A stretch of 64,000 nucleotides of DNA from JACVRW01 sp034664005. Lineage in GTDB: Bacteria > Actinomycetota > Thermoleophilia > Solirubrobacterales > Thermoleophilaceae. Within the stretch, counting starts at the first letter, position 1, and each line of letters starts with the position of its first letter. Below, piece after piece: positions 16,348 to 24,688 of the stretch. Location of the stretch: NCBI GenBank assembly GCA_034664005.1, contig JAXDIL010000052.1:1-64000 (forward strand). The letters run 5' to 3'. The translations under genes and the position numbers were made by a program. Below the pieces are notes generated by a model, which made no database searches, was not told the origin of the DNA, and saw nothing but the letters and a program-made list of their open reading frames with translations.

Positions 16348-16353
16348 TATACT
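16348..16353 (+). promoter_or_regulatory. -10 element of the tRNA-Leu promoter
   Basis: TATACT is 12 nt before the 5' end of tRNA-Leu. The -35 region is poorly defined. Confidence 0.45.
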
Positions 16354-16364
16354 CAGCCGTCGAC

Positions 16365-16451
<87 letters not shown>

Positions 16452-16453
16452 AG

Positions 16454-16479
16454 GAAAGCCCCGCAAACGTGGGGTTTTC
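16454..16479 (+). terminator. Terminator after tRNA-Leu
   Basis: GAAAGCCCC-GCAAACGT-GGGGTTTTC forms a stem with a U-rich 3' side four bases after the tRNA. It can act in both directions, also closing the island's minus-strand operon. Confidence 0.65.
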
Positions 16480-16754
16480 TGCTGTCTGTGGACCCGTGCC
16501 GTCCTCGCCGATGGGTGGGAACATCTCAGGCCGGGGGCAGAGCGGTGAGCGCCCACCCCGACCGCGGCGCATGGGTGGTCCGCTGGCGCGACAACGGCGC
16601 CCAGCGCGCGCGCGCTTCAAGACGGCGTCACTGCCCGGCTGTAGCGCGCCCTTGCGCGGGTGCGCCGAGGATCATGATCAGAGTCGACGCAACGTAGCCG
16701 CCGACGATTGCAACTTGCGCGCTGCGTGGACGCGGCGGGCCCGGCGGGCGCCGA
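16480..16754. other. Non-coding left junction of the island
   Basis: About 275 bp between the tRNA terminator and the stop of the acyl-CoA synthetase gene. I see no convincing gene, repeat or integrase remnant here. Confidence 0.5.
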
Positions 16755-18329
16755 CTACGGACCGGACTCGAGCTCGGCCTTCCGCAGCTCGATGCGGCGG
16801 ATCTTGCCCGTGAGGGTCTTCGGGAGGTCCTCGACGAACTCGATCCTGCGCGGGTAGGCGTATGCGGATAGGCGCCCGCGTACGAAGCGCTTGATGTCCT
16901 CGGCCAGGTCGTCGCCTGGCTCGAAACCGTCGGAGAGTACGACGTAGGCCTTCACGACGTGCCCCTTGGCCTCGTCCGGTGACGCGACGGCCGCGGCCTC
17001 GCGCACGGCGTCGTGCTCGAGGCATGCCGACTCGACCTCGAACGGGCCGATGCGATACCCGGCCGAGATGATCACGTCGTCGGCCCGCCCGGCGTACCAG
17101 ACGTATCCGTCCTCGTCCTGGGTGGCGGCGTCGTTCGTGTGGAACCACTCGCCGCCGAACGTCGCCGCGCTCGCGTCCGGGTTGTTCCAGTAGCCGATCG
17201 GCCAGTGTGGGTTCGAGCGCGCCCGGAGGCAGATCTCGCCGCGCTCCCCCTGAGCGACCGGTTGCTCGTCCTCGTCGAGGAGCTCGACGTCCCAGCCAGG
17301 CATCGGCCTGCCCATCGATCCCTCTCGGACCTCCATGAAGGGGAAGTTCCCGACGAGCGGATATGACTCGGTCAGGCCGTAGTAGTCGAGCACGGTCACG
17401 CCGTACTGGTCGCGGAACCAGCGGATCGCCTCGGGATTGAGCGGCTCGCCGGCGCTGCAGACCCGGCGGAACTTCTGCGGATAGCGAGTGGAGGCGTCCT
17501 CGATCGCCATCATCGCCCTCATCGCGGTCGGGGTCGTGAACACGTTGCTGACCTCGTGGCGCGACAGAAACTCCAGCTGCTTGCGGGGGTCGAAGCCGCC
17601 CTGACGCTGGTAGACGCACTGCACGGCCCCGAGCCGCCACGCGCCCAGGAGCGGTGCGATCCCCGCCGCCCACGCCCACTCCCCCATCCCGTGGAAGCGC
17701 TCACCGTCCTGCACCTCGTGGCAATACTCGAACTCCTCGTGGGCAAGCAGGAAGCGGTGCGCGTGGAGGATGCCCTTGGCCAGCCCGGTGGTGCCGGACG
17801 TGTAGTAGAGCTGCGCAGGCTCGTCCGCGCTCGTCTCGGCCGTCTCGTAGCGCCGCTCAGCGCCCGCCAGCGTCTCGGAGTCCATGACCGCGATCTGCTC
17901 GACCCACGAGGAGTCGAAGCGGCCGGCGTTGTCGGCGTCCGTCACAAGCACCTTGGCCTGGGAGTCGTCGAGGCGGTGACGAATCCCCTCGTCGCCGTAC
18001 AGGACCGACATCGAGAGCAGAATCGCGCCGAGCTTCCAAACGCCCATGAACAGCGCAGCGGTCTCCGGCCTCGCCGGCAGCACCACCGCGACGCGGTCGC
18101 CCCTGCGCACGCCGAGCGAGTCGAGCCAGCCGGCAGCGGCGGCGGCCAGCTCCTGAAGCTCTCCCCAGCTCAGTTCCCGGATGGTCCCGTCGTAGTGCTC
18201 GTGAACCATCGCGAGCTTGTCGGCCGGGTGCTTGTCGCAGACGTCGGTGGCGATGTTGTAGTGCTCCGGCACCTCCCACCTGTGCTGCGCACAGACCTGC
18301 TCGTACGTTCGCTGCATGCTCGTGGTCAC
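16755..18329 (-). CDS. AMP-forming acyl-CoA synthetase (acetyl/medium-chain type)
   Basis: 524 residues. The P-loop YYTSGTTGLAKGILHAH is near 175, YYGLTES near 320, and the hinge GRADDVIISAGYRIGPFEVE near 418. The acylation lysine is in PKTLTGKIRR near 507. It activates a carboxylic acid to a CoA thioester. It is the last gene of the second island operon, 2 nt after the xdhC-like gene, and so may activate the carboxylate produced by the pathway. It is related to, but clearly diverged from, the enzyme at 5472. The substrate is not predictable. Confidence 0.9.
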   Translation of the reverse strand: MTTSMQRTYEQVCAQHRWEVPEHYNIATDVCDKHPADKLAMVHEHYDGTIRELSWGELQELAAAAAGWLDSLGVRRGDRVAVVLPARPETAALFMGVWKLGAILLSMSVLYGDEGIRHRLDDSQAKVLVTDADNAGRFDSSWVEQIAVMDSETLAGAERRYETAETSADEPAQLYYTSGTTGLAKGILHAHRFLLAHEEFEYCHEVQDGERFHGMGEWAWAAGIAPLLGAWRLGAVQCVYQRQGGFDPRKQLEFLSRHEVSNVFTTPTAMRAMMAIEDASTRYPQKFRRVCSAGEPLNPEAIRWFRDQYGVTVLDYYGLTESYPLVGNFPFMEVREGSMGRPMPGWDVELLDEDEQPVAQGERGEICLRARSNPHWPIGYWNNPDASAATFGGEWFHTNDAATQDEDGYVWYAGRADDVIISAGYRIGPFEVESACLEHDAVREAAAVASPDEAKGHVVKAYVVLSDGFEPGDDLAEDIKRFVRGRLSAYAYPRRIEFVEDLPKTLTGKIRRIELRKAELESGP

Positions 18330-18331
18330 GA

Positions 18332-19453
18332 TCAGACCTCCGTCGCCTGGGTTCTGGAGCGGATGCTTCCGCTGGTGTCGCTCAACCGGTCAGCGCCGCG
18401 ACCCGTGCGCAGCGCGATCACCTCGGCGAGGATCGAGACCGCGGTCTCGGCGGGGCTCGCCGCGCCGATGTCGAGGCCGCAGGGCGAGGCAATCCGCTCC
18501 AGCTCGGCCTGTGTCACCCCCACCGCGCGCAATCGCTCGGTACGGTCAGCCTGGGTCTTCCGGCTGCCCATCGCACCGATGTACCCCGCGTCGGTAGCCA
18601 GCGCGGCCTGCAACGCCGGCTCGTCGAACTTCGAGTCGTGGGAGAACACGAGGACGACGTCGCGCTCGCCGAGGACCTGGCTCGCGACGTACTCATGGGG
18701 CCACTGCTGCACGACATCGGCGACCGACGTGAACCGCCTGCTCTGCAGGAACGGCCCCCGCGCGTCGCAGATCGTCACGTCGAAGCCGAGCTCGCGCGCG
18801 AAGCGGGCCAGCGCGGCCGAGAAGTCCACCGCGCCGACGATGACCATGCGTGGGCGCGCGCCGAACGCTCGAATGAAGACCTCGAGCTCGCTGCCCATCA
18901 CCGTTCCGTCGCTCCCATACCTGCGCAGCATGGAGAGGCCCTGCGCCATTGCCGCCCCAGCGTCCCGCTCGACGCCGTGCTCGAGCAGGGGCAGTCCCAG
19001 CGAACCCAGCTTCCGGCCCTCGAGGACGCCCAACGTGGCGCCGGTGAGCGGGCCGGTGAGGACCGTGGCCAGGGCGCCCGGCCGTCCCTCGTCGACCGCC
19101 GTGAGTGCCTCGAGCCATGTGTCGGCGGTCTCCCCCGCTATCTCGTGAACCAGGATCCGGACAGTTCCCCCGCACATGAGGCCGACCCCGCCGGCCACCT
19201 CGTCCGAGATCCCGTAGGTGACCAGTCGCGGCGGCCCGCCGGCAAGCACGCCGATCGCCTCCTCGACGAGGGCACCCTCGACGCAGCCTCCGGTCACCGA
19301 GCCCTCGATCCTGCCCTGCTCGTCGATGAGCATGATCGCGCCCGGGTCGAGCGGCGCGGACCCGATCACCTCGACCAGCATTGCCGCCGCGAAGCGGGTT
19401 CGCTCGTCGACCCAGCGGCGCAGCGTGTCGGTGGTGAGCTGCTCGACGGACAC
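18332..19453 (-). CDS. XdhC/CoxI family molybdenum-hydroxylase maturation factor
   Basis: 373 residues. The N-terminal XdhC domain is at about 1-110 (EGSVTGGCVEGALVEEA, GLMCGGTVRILVHE). The C-terminal Rossmann domain is at about 200-350 (RPRMVIVGAVDFSAALA, SHDSKFDEPALQAAL, GYIGAMGSRKT, SPCGLDIGAASPAETA). XdhC proteins hold the Mo cofactor, promote its sulfuration and deliver it to xanthine-dehydrogenase-type enzymes. This one most likely serves the three Mo-hydroxylases of the island. It sits 2 nt from both neighbours in the operon. Confidence 0.92.
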   Translation of the reverse strand: MSVEQLTTDTLRRWVDERTRFAAAMLVEVIGSAPLDPGAIMLIDEQGRIEGSVTGGCVEGALVEEAIGVLAGGPPRLVTYGISDEVAGGVGLMCGGTVRILVHEIAGETADTWLEALTAVDEGRPGALATVLTGPLTGATLGVLEGRKLGSLGLPLLEHGVERDAGAAMAQGLSMLRRYGSDGTVMGSELEVFIRAFGARPRMVIVGAVDFSAALARFARELGFDVTICDARGPFLQSRRFTSVADVVQQWPHEYVASQVLGERDVVLVFSHDSKFDEPALQAALATDAGYIGAMGSRKTQADRTERLRAVGVTQAELERIASPCGLDIGAASPAETAVSILAEVIALRTGRGADRLSDTSGSIRSRTQATEV

Positions 19454-19455
19454 GG

Positions 19456-20838
19456 TCAGCTGCCGAGGCTCACGCAGTCACGGGCAACGTAACGGCCGCG
19501 TCCTGGGCTCGATACCACGTCCCCGTCGCGGAACACGACGTCGCCGCGGGCAAGCACGACACGGGGCTCGCCGTGCACGGCGTGGCCCTCGAACGGGTTG
19601 TAGTCGACGTTCATCTTGTGCGTCGCCGCGCTGATGGTCGTCTCGACGCTCGGGTCGAAGACGACCAGGTCCGCGTCGGCGCCGGCGGCGATCGCGCCCT
19701 TGCTCGGTGCGAGCCCGAACAGCTGCGCGGGCGCCGTGGACACCATGCGGACGAGCTCGGGCATCGTGATCTTGCCCCCGCGAACGCCGTACTCGTACAT
19801 GACGGCGAGGCGCGACTCGATCGTCGGCAGGCCGTTCGGGATGAGGCGGAAGTCGTCACGGCCGAGGCTCTTCTGGGTCTCGTAGTTGAAGGGGCAGTGA
19901 TCGGTGGACACGATCTGCAGCGCCTGCTGGCGGAGAGCGCTCCAGAGGACGTCGTGGTTGTACGCCTCACGCAGCGGGGGTGAGCACACGAACTTGGCCC
20001 CCTCGAACCCTTCGCGAGCCAGGTCCTCGACGGTGAGCGCGAGATACTGGATGCAGGTCTCGCCGTAGATCGGCAAGCCGGCGTCGCGCGCGCGCTGGAT
20101 CTCGGCGACCGCTGGCTCGCAGCTCACGTGTACGACGAAGAGCGGCGAGCCGGCCCAGGTGGCCAGCCGGATCGCGCGCGAGGTGGCCTCGGCCTCGACC
20201 TCGGGTGGGCGCGTCGTCGCGTGGAACCGGGGCGCGAGCTCACCAGCGGCGGCAGCGCGCTCCTGGAGGAACACGATGGCGTCGCCGTTCTCCGCGTGCA
20301 CCATCGGCAGGGCGCCGGTTTCGGCCATCGCCTCGAACACGTTCAGCATCTCGAGGTCGTCGACCATCAGAGCGCCCTTGTAGGCCATGAACAGCTTGAA
20401 GGTCGACACGCCCTCCTCGACGGCGCGCGGAATCTCGCGGATCGCCTCGGGCGAGGCCTCGGACACCGCCAGGTGGAACGCGTAGTCCACGTGCGCGCGG
20501 CCCTCGGCGTTGGCCTTCCAGGTCTCGAGCCCCTTGAGCAGGCTGCCGTCCGTCTGGAGCGCGAAGTCGACGATGCAGGTGGTGCCCCCGGCGGCCGCCG
20601 CCGCGGTGCCGGTGTCGAAGTCGTCCGCCGTGACGGTGCCGCCGAACGGCATCGAGAGGTGCGTGTGGTTGTCGATCAGGCCCGGAAGGACGAAGCACCC
20701 GGACGCGTCGATCACCTCGTCGGCCTCGGCGTCCTCGGAGCGCCCGACCCAGGCGATCTGCTCATCCTCGACGAGCACGTCGGCGTCGAACATCTCCGTG
20801 GCGGTCACAACGGTCCCGCCCCGTACGAGCTTCTTCAT
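19456..20838 (-). CDS. D-hydantoinase/dihydropyrimidinase family cyclic amidohydrolase
   Basis: 460 residues, the usual size. The metal ligands are in DNHTHLSMP (about 56-64). The carbamylated lysine is probably in TFKLFMAYKG near 150, with later ligand histidines in MVHAENGD, FVVHVSCEP and the aspartate in STDHCPF. It hydrolyses cyclic ureides or imides such as dihydropyrimidines, hydantoins or allantoin to N-carbamoyl acids. The next upstream gene encodes an N-carbamoyl amidohydrolase, forming the classical two-step pair. It lies in a Mo-hydroxylase operon, so a ring-hydroxylated N-heterocycle is the probable source of its substrate. Confidence 0.92.
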   Translation of the reverse strand: MKKLVRGGTVVTATEMFDADVLVEDEQIAWVGRSEDAEADEVIDASGCFVLPGLIDNHTHLSMPFGGTVTADDFDTGTAAAAAGGTTCIVDFALQTDGSLLKGLETWKANAEGRAHVDYAFHLAVSEASPEAIREIPRAVEEGVSTFKLFMAYKGALMVDDLEMLNVFEAMAETGALPMVHAENGDAIVFLQERAAAAGELAPRFHATTRPPEVEAEATSRAIRLATWAGSPLFVVHVSCEPAVAEIQRARDAGLPIYGETCIQYLALTVEDLAREGFEGAKFVCSPPLREAYNHDVLWSALRQQALQIVSTDHCPFNYETQKSLGRDDFRLIPNGLPTIESRLAVMYEYGVRGGKITMPELVRMVSTAPAQLFGLAPSKGAIAAGADADLVVFDPSVETTISAATHKMNVDYNPFEGHAVHGEPRVVLARGDVVFRDGDVVSSPGRGRYVARDCVSLGS

Positions 20839-20854
20839 GTCGTCCTCCTGGTCG

Positions 20855-22087
20855 TCATTGCGGCATGAGCTGTTGGATCGCTTCCAAGATCACCGCGGCG
20901 GCGATCGCGCCGTCCTCGGCGTCGGCCTGCTCCTCGGGTGAGTGGCTGACGCCGTCGACGCAGGGCACGAAGACCATCGCGGCCGGGACACGCCGCGCGA
21001 CCATCATCGTGTCGTGGGCGGCCGCCGAGTGCATGCGGCGAGCCGGCACCCCCGCGCGCCGGGCGGCCTCCTCGAGCGCCGCGGCCACCTCCGCATCGAG
21101 CACCGTGGGCGCGACCCGCTGTCGCTCGGAGTAGTGGACCGTCTGGCCCCGCCGCGCCGCGCGCTCGCGCGCAGATTCCGTGATCCGCTCCGCCACCCGG
21201 ACGTGGTCCCCCGACACCGAGCGCGTGTCGAGCGACAGGCGCGCGGTCGCGGGGATGACGTTGATCGCCCCGGGCTCCAGGCTCAGCTCGCCCACGGTGC
21301 CGACCGTGTCCGGCGAGCTTTCGCGCGCGAGCTGCTCGAGCTCGATCACCAGCTCGGCCGCGGTGATGCCGGCGTCCGAGCGCATGTCCATGGGTGTGGC
21401 GCCGGCGTGGTCGCGCCGCCCGCTGATGACGAGGTCCGCGTGGATGTAGCCGGCGATCGCGTCCACGATGCCGAGCCGCAGGCGCTCGCTCTCGAGCACC
21501 CTGCCCTGCTCGATGTGCATCTCGATCCAGCCGTGCAGGCCGTCGAGCACGGCGCCCGCCTCGCGGTGGCGCTCCGGCTCGTGGCCCGCGCGGCGAGCGG
21601 CCTCGACAAACGACACGCCGTCCTCGTCGAGGTACGAGCGCAGCTCGTCCTCGGACACGTCCTGCGCGACGATCCGGCTTCCGAGCAGCAGCTGCCCGAA
21701 GCCCGATCCCTCCTCCTCCAGGAACGAGATCACGCGCAGCCCGATGTCGAGGCCGCGCTCGCTCGCGAGCCGGCAGACCTCGAGCGCGCAGACGACCCCC
21801 ATGGTCCCGTCGAACGCACCGCCGCCGCGGACCGAGTCGCAGTGGGAGCCGATCCCGAAGCATGCCTCCCCGGGCGCGCGATTGCTCGCCACGAGCGTTC
21901 CGACCGGGTCCTGCCAGACATCGAACCCAAGCTCACGGAACGCGCGCTCGAACCACTCGAGCGTGTTGCGGTAGGCGTCCGTGTACGCGTGGCGCGTGAT
22001 CCCGGGCCCCTCGCCCGTGTACGGGGGCGAGGCGAGCTCGCCGATTGCGGACTCGATGCGCGCGGCGGACGGGCTCGCGACGCTCAC
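20855..22087 (-). CDS. M20-family N-carbamoyl-amino-acid / allantoate amidohydrolase
   Basis: 410 residues. Metal-site words in order: GSHCDSVRGGGAFDGTMGV (about 85-103; ligand His and Asp), FLEEEGSGFG (catalytic and ligand Glu, about 127-136), a later ligand His in GWIEMHIEQG (about 198), and AAHDTMMV near the end. The dimerisation insert is typical of the HyuC/AllC group. It removes CO2 and NH3 from N-carbamoyl amino acids or ureido acids. It is coupled by a 4-nt overlap to the upstream CoxE-like gene and followed by the hydantoinase, whose product it should use. Confidence 0.92.
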   Translation of the reverse strand: MSVASPSAARIESAIGELASPPYTGEGPGITRHAYTDAYRNTLEWFERAFRELGFDVWQDPVGTLVASNRAPGEACFGIGSHCDSVRGGGAFDGTMGVVCALEVCRLASERGLDIGLRVISFLEEEGSGFGQLLLGSRIVAQDVSEDELRSYLDEDGVSFVEAARRAGHEPERHREAGAVLDGLHGWIEMHIEQGRVLESERLRLGIVDAIAGYIHADLVISGRRDHAGATPMDMRSDAGITAAELVIELEQLARESSPDTVGTVGELSLEPGAINVIPATARLSLDTRSVSGDHVRVAERITESARERAARRGQTVHYSERQRVAPTVLDAEVAAALEEAARRAGVPARRMHSAAAHDTMMVARRVPAAMVFVPCVDGVSHSPEEQADAEDGAIAAAVILEAIQQLMPQ

Positions 22088-23154
22088 GGCACCATCAGCG
22101 CCTCAAGCGCCGCAAGGCTGTGCCCACTCGAGAACGTGTCCGTGTACGGGAGCGCGGCAGCCATCCCCTGCGCCAGCGGCTCGTAGTTCGCCTGGGCCTT
22201 GAGCGGGTTCAGCCAGATCACGCGGCTGGCCAGCCGCTGGAGGCGAGCCATCTGCGCGCCGAGCAGCGCCGGGTCGCCCACCTCGAGGCCATCGGAGCAG
22301 ATCACGACCACGGCGCCGCGCGCCATCCCCCCGTGACCGTGGAGGTCGAGGAACGCCTTCAGCGACTCGCCGATACGCGTGCCGCCGTCCCAGTCGAAGA
22401 CCTCCTCCGCTGCGCGGGCGATCGCATCCGTGGCATCGCGCTCCCTGAGCCCCCCGGTCGTCCGCGTGAGGCGGGTGGCGAAGCAGAACGTCTCGCAGCG
22501 CCGCCCCGAGCGCGCGGCGGCGTGCCCGAGGATCATGAGCGCTCGCGCGTAGGGCGCCATCGAGCCGGACACGTCGAGCAGCAGGACGAGCGGGCGTGGC
22601 CTCATGCGTGGCCGCCGCCTGACCAGCTCGTGCGAGTCGCCACCGTGGCGCAGAGCGCGCGCGGCGGTGCGCCTCAGGTCGAGCTCGCCGTGGCCGCCGG
22701 GCCGCGACCGCAGCGTCCGCCGCGCGGGCAGTTCCTGGATCAGCGCGCGCAGCCGCTCGGCGATGATCTCTAGCTCCGTGTCGTCGACGTCGCCGAAGCT
22801 CTTGTGCCGGAGCAGCTCGAGCGCGCTCGGCTCGAGCGCCTCGCTCCCGCGCTCGTTCCCGCGCGCGCTGCGCAGGCCCTCCGCCCCGGGGTGGTCGCGG
22901 TCGACCGGCGGCGGAGGCGGCGCCGGCCGGTCGTCGCTCACGGCGTCCGTCCAGTAGCGCGCGAACGCGGCGTCGTAGAGCGGGATCTGGTCGGCGTCGG
23001 TGAGCAGCGTCATGCGGCCCGCCCAGTACACGTCGGCCGGCCCGAGCAGCCGCGCGGCCGTCACGAAGTCCTGAAGCTCGGCGGCACCGCTCGGGACGCC
23101 CGCTTCGCGCAGCTCGCGCGCGAATGCGGTGAGCTGCGCGAACGGCTCAGCCAT
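22084..23154 (-). CDS. CoxE-like VWA domain protein
   Basis: 356 residues. The C-terminal half is a von Willebrand factor A domain with the MIDAS motif LLLDVSGSMAPYA (about 190-202) and VVICSDGLEVGD near 305. The N-terminal part is helical with a charged linker (about 95-125). In carbon monoxide dehydrogenase clusters CoxE works with the MoxR ATPase CoxD to mature the Mo/Cu site. Its overlap with the MoxR gene here (8 nt) suggests the same kind of chaperone pair for the island's Mo-hydroxylases. Confidence 0.9.
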   Translation of the reverse strand: MAEPFAQLTAFARELREAGVPSGAAELQDFVTAARLLGPADVYWAGRMTLLTDADQIPLYDAAFARYWTDAVSDDRPAPPPPPVDRDHPGAEGLRSARGNERGSEALEPSALELLRHKSFGDVDDTELEIIAERLRALIQELPARRTLRSRPGGHGELDLRRTAARALRHGGDSHELVRRRPRMRPRPLVLLLDVSGSMAPYARALMILGHAAARSGRRCETFCFATRLTRTTGGLRERDATDAIARAAEEVFDWDGGTRIGESLKAFLDLHGHGGMARGAVVVICSDGLEVGDPALLGAQMARLQRLASRVIWLNPLKAQANYEPLAQGMAAALPYTDTFSSGHSLAALEALMVP

Positions 23155-24067
23155 CGAGGATCGCGTCCAGCTGGGTGCGCACCGTCCGCAGGTCCTCGAC
23201 GCTCTTCACGACCCAGCCGAGCGAGTCGTAGGCCGCCTCCGCGCTCACCACGTCCGCGCCGAGCAGCGCGAGCGCACGCGCCCAGTCGACGGCCTCGGCG
23301 GCGCCCGGGGGCTTGACGAGACCGATCGAGCGCAGGCGCGCGACCGCCTGCGCCACGCCCGCGGCGAGCGCGGGCGCGATCCCGGGAACGCGCAGCTCGA
23401 TGATCGCCTGCTCGCGCTCCGCCGAGGGATAGTCGATCCAGTGGAAGAGGCAGCGGCGCTTCAGCGCGTCGTGGAGCTCGCGCGTCCGGTTGGAGGTGAT
23501 CACGACCAGCGGCGGCGACTCGGCGCGGATCGTCTCGAGCTCCGGGATCGTGACCGCGAAGTCCGCCAGGAACTCGAGCAGGAACGCCTCGAACTCGTGG
23601 TCCGCGCGATCGAGCTCGTCGATCAGCAGCACGGCGCCGCTCCCGGCGCGCACCGCGGCGAGCAGCGGGCGCTCCAGCAGGAAGCGCTGCGAGTAGAGCG
23701 ACCGTTCCGCGTTCTCGATCGCCGAGCCGGGACCCGAGCTGTCGCTTTCGACGAGCGTATGAAGCCGCGCGTGCAGCAGCTGGCGCGCGTAGTCCCATTC
23801 GTACAGCGCGTGACCGGCGTCGAGGCCCTCGTAGCTCTGGAGACGGATCAGCCGGCGGCCGAGCGTGCTCGCGAGCGCCTTTGCCACCTCGGTCTTGCCG
23901 ACTCCGGCGGGCCCCTCGAGCAGCAGCGGGCGCTCCGCCTTCAGCGCGAGGAAGACCGCCGTGGCGAGCCCTCGATCGGCGATGTAGGACGCCTCTCGAA
24001 GCGCGCGCGTCACGTCTTCGACGTGGGCGAGGTTCGCCGCCTCCGGCGTAGTCGCCCCCAGCCTCAC
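23147..24067 (-). CDS. MoxR/CoxD-type AAA+ ATPase
   Basis: 306 residues. Walker A is LLEGPAGVGKTEVAKAL (about 48-64) and Walker B is GAVLLIDELDRAD near 140; sensor 1 is in VVITSNRTRELHDALKRRC near 195 and sensor 2 lies in the C-terminal lid. CoxD-type ATPases act with CoxE as maturation chaperones of Mo-hydroxylases. The gene overlaps the small membrane-protein gene upstream by 4 nt and coxE-like downstream by 8 nt. Confidence 0.92.
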   Translation of the reverse strand: MRLGATTPEAANLAHVEDVTRALREASYIADRGLATAVFLALKAERPLLLEGPAGVGKTEVAKALASTLGRRLIRLQSYEGLDAGHALYEWDYARQLLHARLHTLVESDSSGPGSAIENAERSLYSQRFLLERPLLAAVRAGSGAVLLIDELDRADHEFEAFLLEFLADFAVTIPELETIRAESPPLVVITSNRTRELHDALKRRCLFHWIDYPSAEREQAIIELRVPGIAPALAAGVAQAVARLRSIGLVKPPGAAEAVDWARALALLGADVVSAEAAYDSLGWVVKSVEDLRTVRTQLDAILDG

Positions 24068-24231
24068 GCCCGGTTGCGGATCAGGACGATCAGCAGCGCG
24101 AGCAGCGCCGCGCCGATCAGCACCGGCGCCACGCGCTTCGCGACAGGGCCGCCAGCGACCGCCATCACGTCGACCGGCTCCGCCGGCTCGTGGTTCACCT
24201 TGCGCACGCCCGGCGAGCCCTCGGCGGTCAC
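24064..24231 (-). CDS. 55-residue single-span membrane protein between coxG-like and moxR-like genes
   Basis: The GTG at 24231 overlaps the coxG-like stop (GTGA), and the stop overlaps the moxR start. The frame could extend to 24264 but would then lie inside coxG. About 28 polar residues lead to one span (RVAPVLIGAALLALLIVLIRNRA) and a basic end. CoxG proteins of other bacteria often carry a similar C-terminal Gly-rich linker and membrane anchor on the same chain, so this looks like the anchor encoded as a separate gene. Confidence 0.7.
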   Translation of the reverse strand: MTAEGSPGVRKVNHEPAEPVDVMAVAGGPVAKRVAPVLIGAALLALLIVLIRNRA

Positions 24232-24683
24232 GGCGTCCCCGCCATCACGCGCGTCTCCAGGCACTGCACGAACTGGTCGATCAGGCGCGCGCTGACATCG
24301 CCCATGATGCTGCGCCCGAAGCCGGCGATGCGGCCGGTCACGTCGAGCGTGGCGGTCACGTTGACGCGCGTCTCGTTGTCGCCCGCGGCCTGCAGGACCG
24401 ACACGATCGTGGCGTCCACGGTGCCCTGCCCGCGCTGCTCGCGGCCGCCGCCGCGCATCACGACGCGGTGTTCGGATTCGTCCTTCTCAACGAAGGTCAA
24501 GCGGCTCGCGTAGGACATCACGACGGCGCCGATCTTCAGCTTCATCGTGCCGCGGTACTCGTCTCCCTCGATCTCCTCGAGCTGAAACCCGGGGATGCAG
24601 GGCGCGATTCGCTCGACGTCCGTGAGGATCGCCCAGGCCTGCGCGACCGGTGCCTGGACGGTGAACTCGTTGGTGATCTCCAT
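24228..24683 (-). CDS. CoxG-like SRPBCC protein
   Basis: 151 residues, START/SRPBCC fold: MEITNEFTVQAPVAQAWAIL at the N-terminus, CIPGFQLEEIEGDEYRG, KIGAVVMSYASRLTF, and a long C-terminal helix (IMGDVSARLIDQFVQCLETR). In CODH clusters CoxG is needed for membrane attachment and electron delivery of the enzyme. It lies 5 nt after the Mo-subunit gene and is coupled to the small membrane-anchor gene, which supports recruiting the Mo-hydroxylase to the membrane. Confidence 0.88.
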   Translation of the reverse strand: MEITNEFTVQAPVAQAWAILTDVERIAPCIPGFQLEEIEGDEYRGTMKLKIGAVVMSYASRLTFVEKDESEHRVVMRGGGREQRGQGTVDATIVSVLQAAGDNETRVNVTATLDVTGRIAGFGRSIMGDVSARLIDQFVQCLETRVMAGTP

Positions 24684-24688
24684 CGGAT

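Noticed and set aside
16480..16754. Integrase or recombinase remnant next to tRNA-Leu
   Set aside because: I read all frames and saw no tyrosine-recombinase motif; only shadow frames are present.
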